Assembly (NCBI GenBank): GCA_900552345.1
Contig: URZN01000125.1
Coordinates: 1-5,003, forward strand
Direction of reading: 5' to 3'
Length of the DNA stretch: 5,003 nt
Source of the DNA: an uncultured Collinsella sp.
Lineage (GTDB): Bacteria; Actinomycetota; Coriobacteriia; Coriobacteriales; Coriobacteriaceae
This document shows positions 4,083-5,003 of this stretch, in pieces (the stretch's first letter is position 1; every line of letters starts with the position of its first letter). Made by a program: the position numbers and the translations under genes. The notes beneath the pieces were generated by a model. It did not search any database. It had not been told where the DNA came from and worked only from the letters and a program-made list of their open reading frames with translations.

Positions 4083-5003
4083 ATGGCCTTTACCAAGAAG
4101 ACCGTCCGCGACATCGATGTCGACGGCAAGCGCGTTCTCGTCCGCGTTGACTTCAACGTGCCTATCAAGGATGGCGTCGTTGGCGACACCACCCGTATTA
4201 AGGCTGCCCTGCCCACCATCAACTACCTCGTTGAGCACAACGCTCGCGTCATCCTCATGAGCCACCTCGGCCGTCCTGAGGGCACTGGCTTCCAGCCCGA
4301 GCTTTCCCTCGAGCCTGTCGCCAAGAAGCTCGCTGAGCTCTCTGGCCTTGACGTTGCTTTTGTTGCCGACACGTATGGCGAGAAGGCCGCCGAGGCTGTC
4401 GCCGCCGTCGAGCCGGGCAAGGTCCTCGTTCTCGAGAACGTCCGTTTTGACAAGCGTGAGAAGAAGAACGATCCCGAGATCGCCAAGAAGCTCGCTTCCT
4501 ATGGTGACGTCTTCGTTCTCGATGCCTTCGGCACCGCTCACCGCGCCCAGGGTTCCGTCGTGGGCCCCGCCGCTTACCTGCCTGCCGTCGCCGGCTTCCT
4601 GCTCGAGAAGGAGGTCGACACGCTGACCGGCATCTTCGCCGAGCCCGAGCGCCCCTTCGTCGCCATCGTCGGCGGTTCCAAGGTTTCCTCCAAGATCGGC
4701 GTTCTCGATCACCTCATCGACTCCGCTGATACCCTGATCATCGGTGGCGGCATGGCCTACACTTTCTTCCTGGCTCAGGGCCTGTCCGTCGGTCAGTCCC
4801 TCAAGGAAGAGGACTGGGTCGAGCGCGCCGGTGAGATGCTCAAGAAGGCCGAGGAGAAGGGCGTCAAGATCCTGCTCCCCATCGACAACCGCGTTGCCGA
4901 TCACTTTGGCGAGGACGCTGTCCCCGAGGTTGTCGCTTCCGACGCTATCCCCGACGACCGCGAGGGTATGGACATCGGCCCCAAGACCGAGGAGCTTTAC
5001 GCC
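4083..5003 (+). CDS. pgk: phosphoglycerate kinase, partial (C-terminus beyond the window)
   Basis: PGK transfers phosphate from 1,3-bisphosphoglycerate to ADP, giving 3-phosphoglycerate and ATP, the step after GAPDH. The frame is open for 307 residues to the last base; full-length bacterial PGK is about 390-400 residues, so roughly a quarter is missing, including the C-terminal nucleotide-loop GGGDS region. The N-terminal substrate-binding residues are present: D23 and N25 in RVDFNVP (21-27), R38, H61 and R64 in SHLGRP (60-65), R121 in LENVRF (117-122) and R154 in DAFGTAHRAQGS (147-158). The hinge and nucleotide part shows VGGSKVSSKI with K200 (196-205), IGGGMAYTF (220-228) and DIGPKT near the right edge. 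Q156 and G157 replace the more usual His-Ala of AHRAHAS, and GGSKVSSK replaces the common GGAKVSDK; neither should abolish activity. Codon bias matches gap. Expression probably comes from read-through of the gap terminator or from a weak nearby promoter. Confidence 0.96.
   Translation, partial: MAFTKKTVRDIDVDGKRVLVRVDFNVPIKDGVVGDTTRIKAALPTINYLVEHNARVILMSHLGRPEGTGFQPELSLEPVAKKLAELSGLDVAFVADTYGEKAAEAVAAVEPGKVLVLENVRFDKREKKNDPEIAKKLASYGDVFVLDAFGTAHRAQGSVVGPAAYLPAVAGFLLEKEVDTLTGIFAEPERPFVAIVGGSKVSSKIGVLDHLIDSADTLIIGGGMAYTFFLAQGLSVGQSLKEEDWVERAGEMLKKAEEKGVKILLPIDNRVADHFGEDAVPEVVASDAIPDDREGMDIGPKTEELYA

Noticed and set aside
4008..4904. 298-codon open frame on the minus strand across pgk
   Set aside because: Same effect as over gap: a Leu/Gly/Asp/Glu-rich product with no family resemblance, no convincing ribosome site, and running through the gap terminator.

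Overview
The window is ordinary chromosomal housekeeping DNA. All five genes are on the + strand, in the order nanE, rapZ, whiA, gap, pgk, and pgk runs off the right edge. The genes are GC-rich. The order rapZ–whiA–gap–pgk is the core of a cluster known from Actinobacteria, and RapZ carries arginine in its P-loop, as actinobacterial RapZ proteins do. GAPDH and PGK look less like those of Streptomyces or Mycobacterium and more like those of low-GC Gram-positives. This mix, with a sialic-acid/ManNAc gene next door, suggests a gut-type actinobacterium of the Coriobacteriia, possibly Collinsella-like. The genus is inference; no rRNA or other marker is present.

Layout. Bases 1-81 hold a perfect 11-bp GC-rich hairpin and the leader of nanE, an N-acetylmannosamine-6-phosphate 2-epimerase. 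A 98-base gap follows, with a possible -10 box and an 11-bp hairpin with a T-rich tail that abuts the Shine-Dalgarno of rapZ. rapZ (nucleotide-binding RNase adapter family, YvcJ) and whiA (LAGLIDADG-like/HTH DNA-binding regulator) lie 6 bases apart and are probably translated together. The usual middle gene of this cluster, yvcK, is absent. A 193-base AT-rich region then holds the likely gap promoter, a perfect 14-bp palindrome with a central CG, and a foldable leader. Between gap and pgk, 140 bases hold a strong intrinsic terminator followed by a second hairpin just before pgk.

Function. NanE feeds ManNAc-6-P into GlcNAc-6-P and so toward amino-sugar and central metabolism. In E. coli, RapZ responds to glucosamine-6-phosphate; whether that holds here is unknown. 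WhiA is a regulator of division and development genes. GAPDH and PGK catalyse consecutive steps of lower glycolysis, from glyceraldehyde-3-P to 3-phosphoglycerate with ATP formation. gap and pgk show strong C-ending codon bias, typical of highly expressed genes; rapZ and whiA do not.

I found no mobile element, CRISPR array, RNA gene or obviously new system. The points worth a second look are the missing yvcK, the attenuator-like rapZ leader, the candidate operator before gap, and the paired hairpins at the gap–pgk junction.
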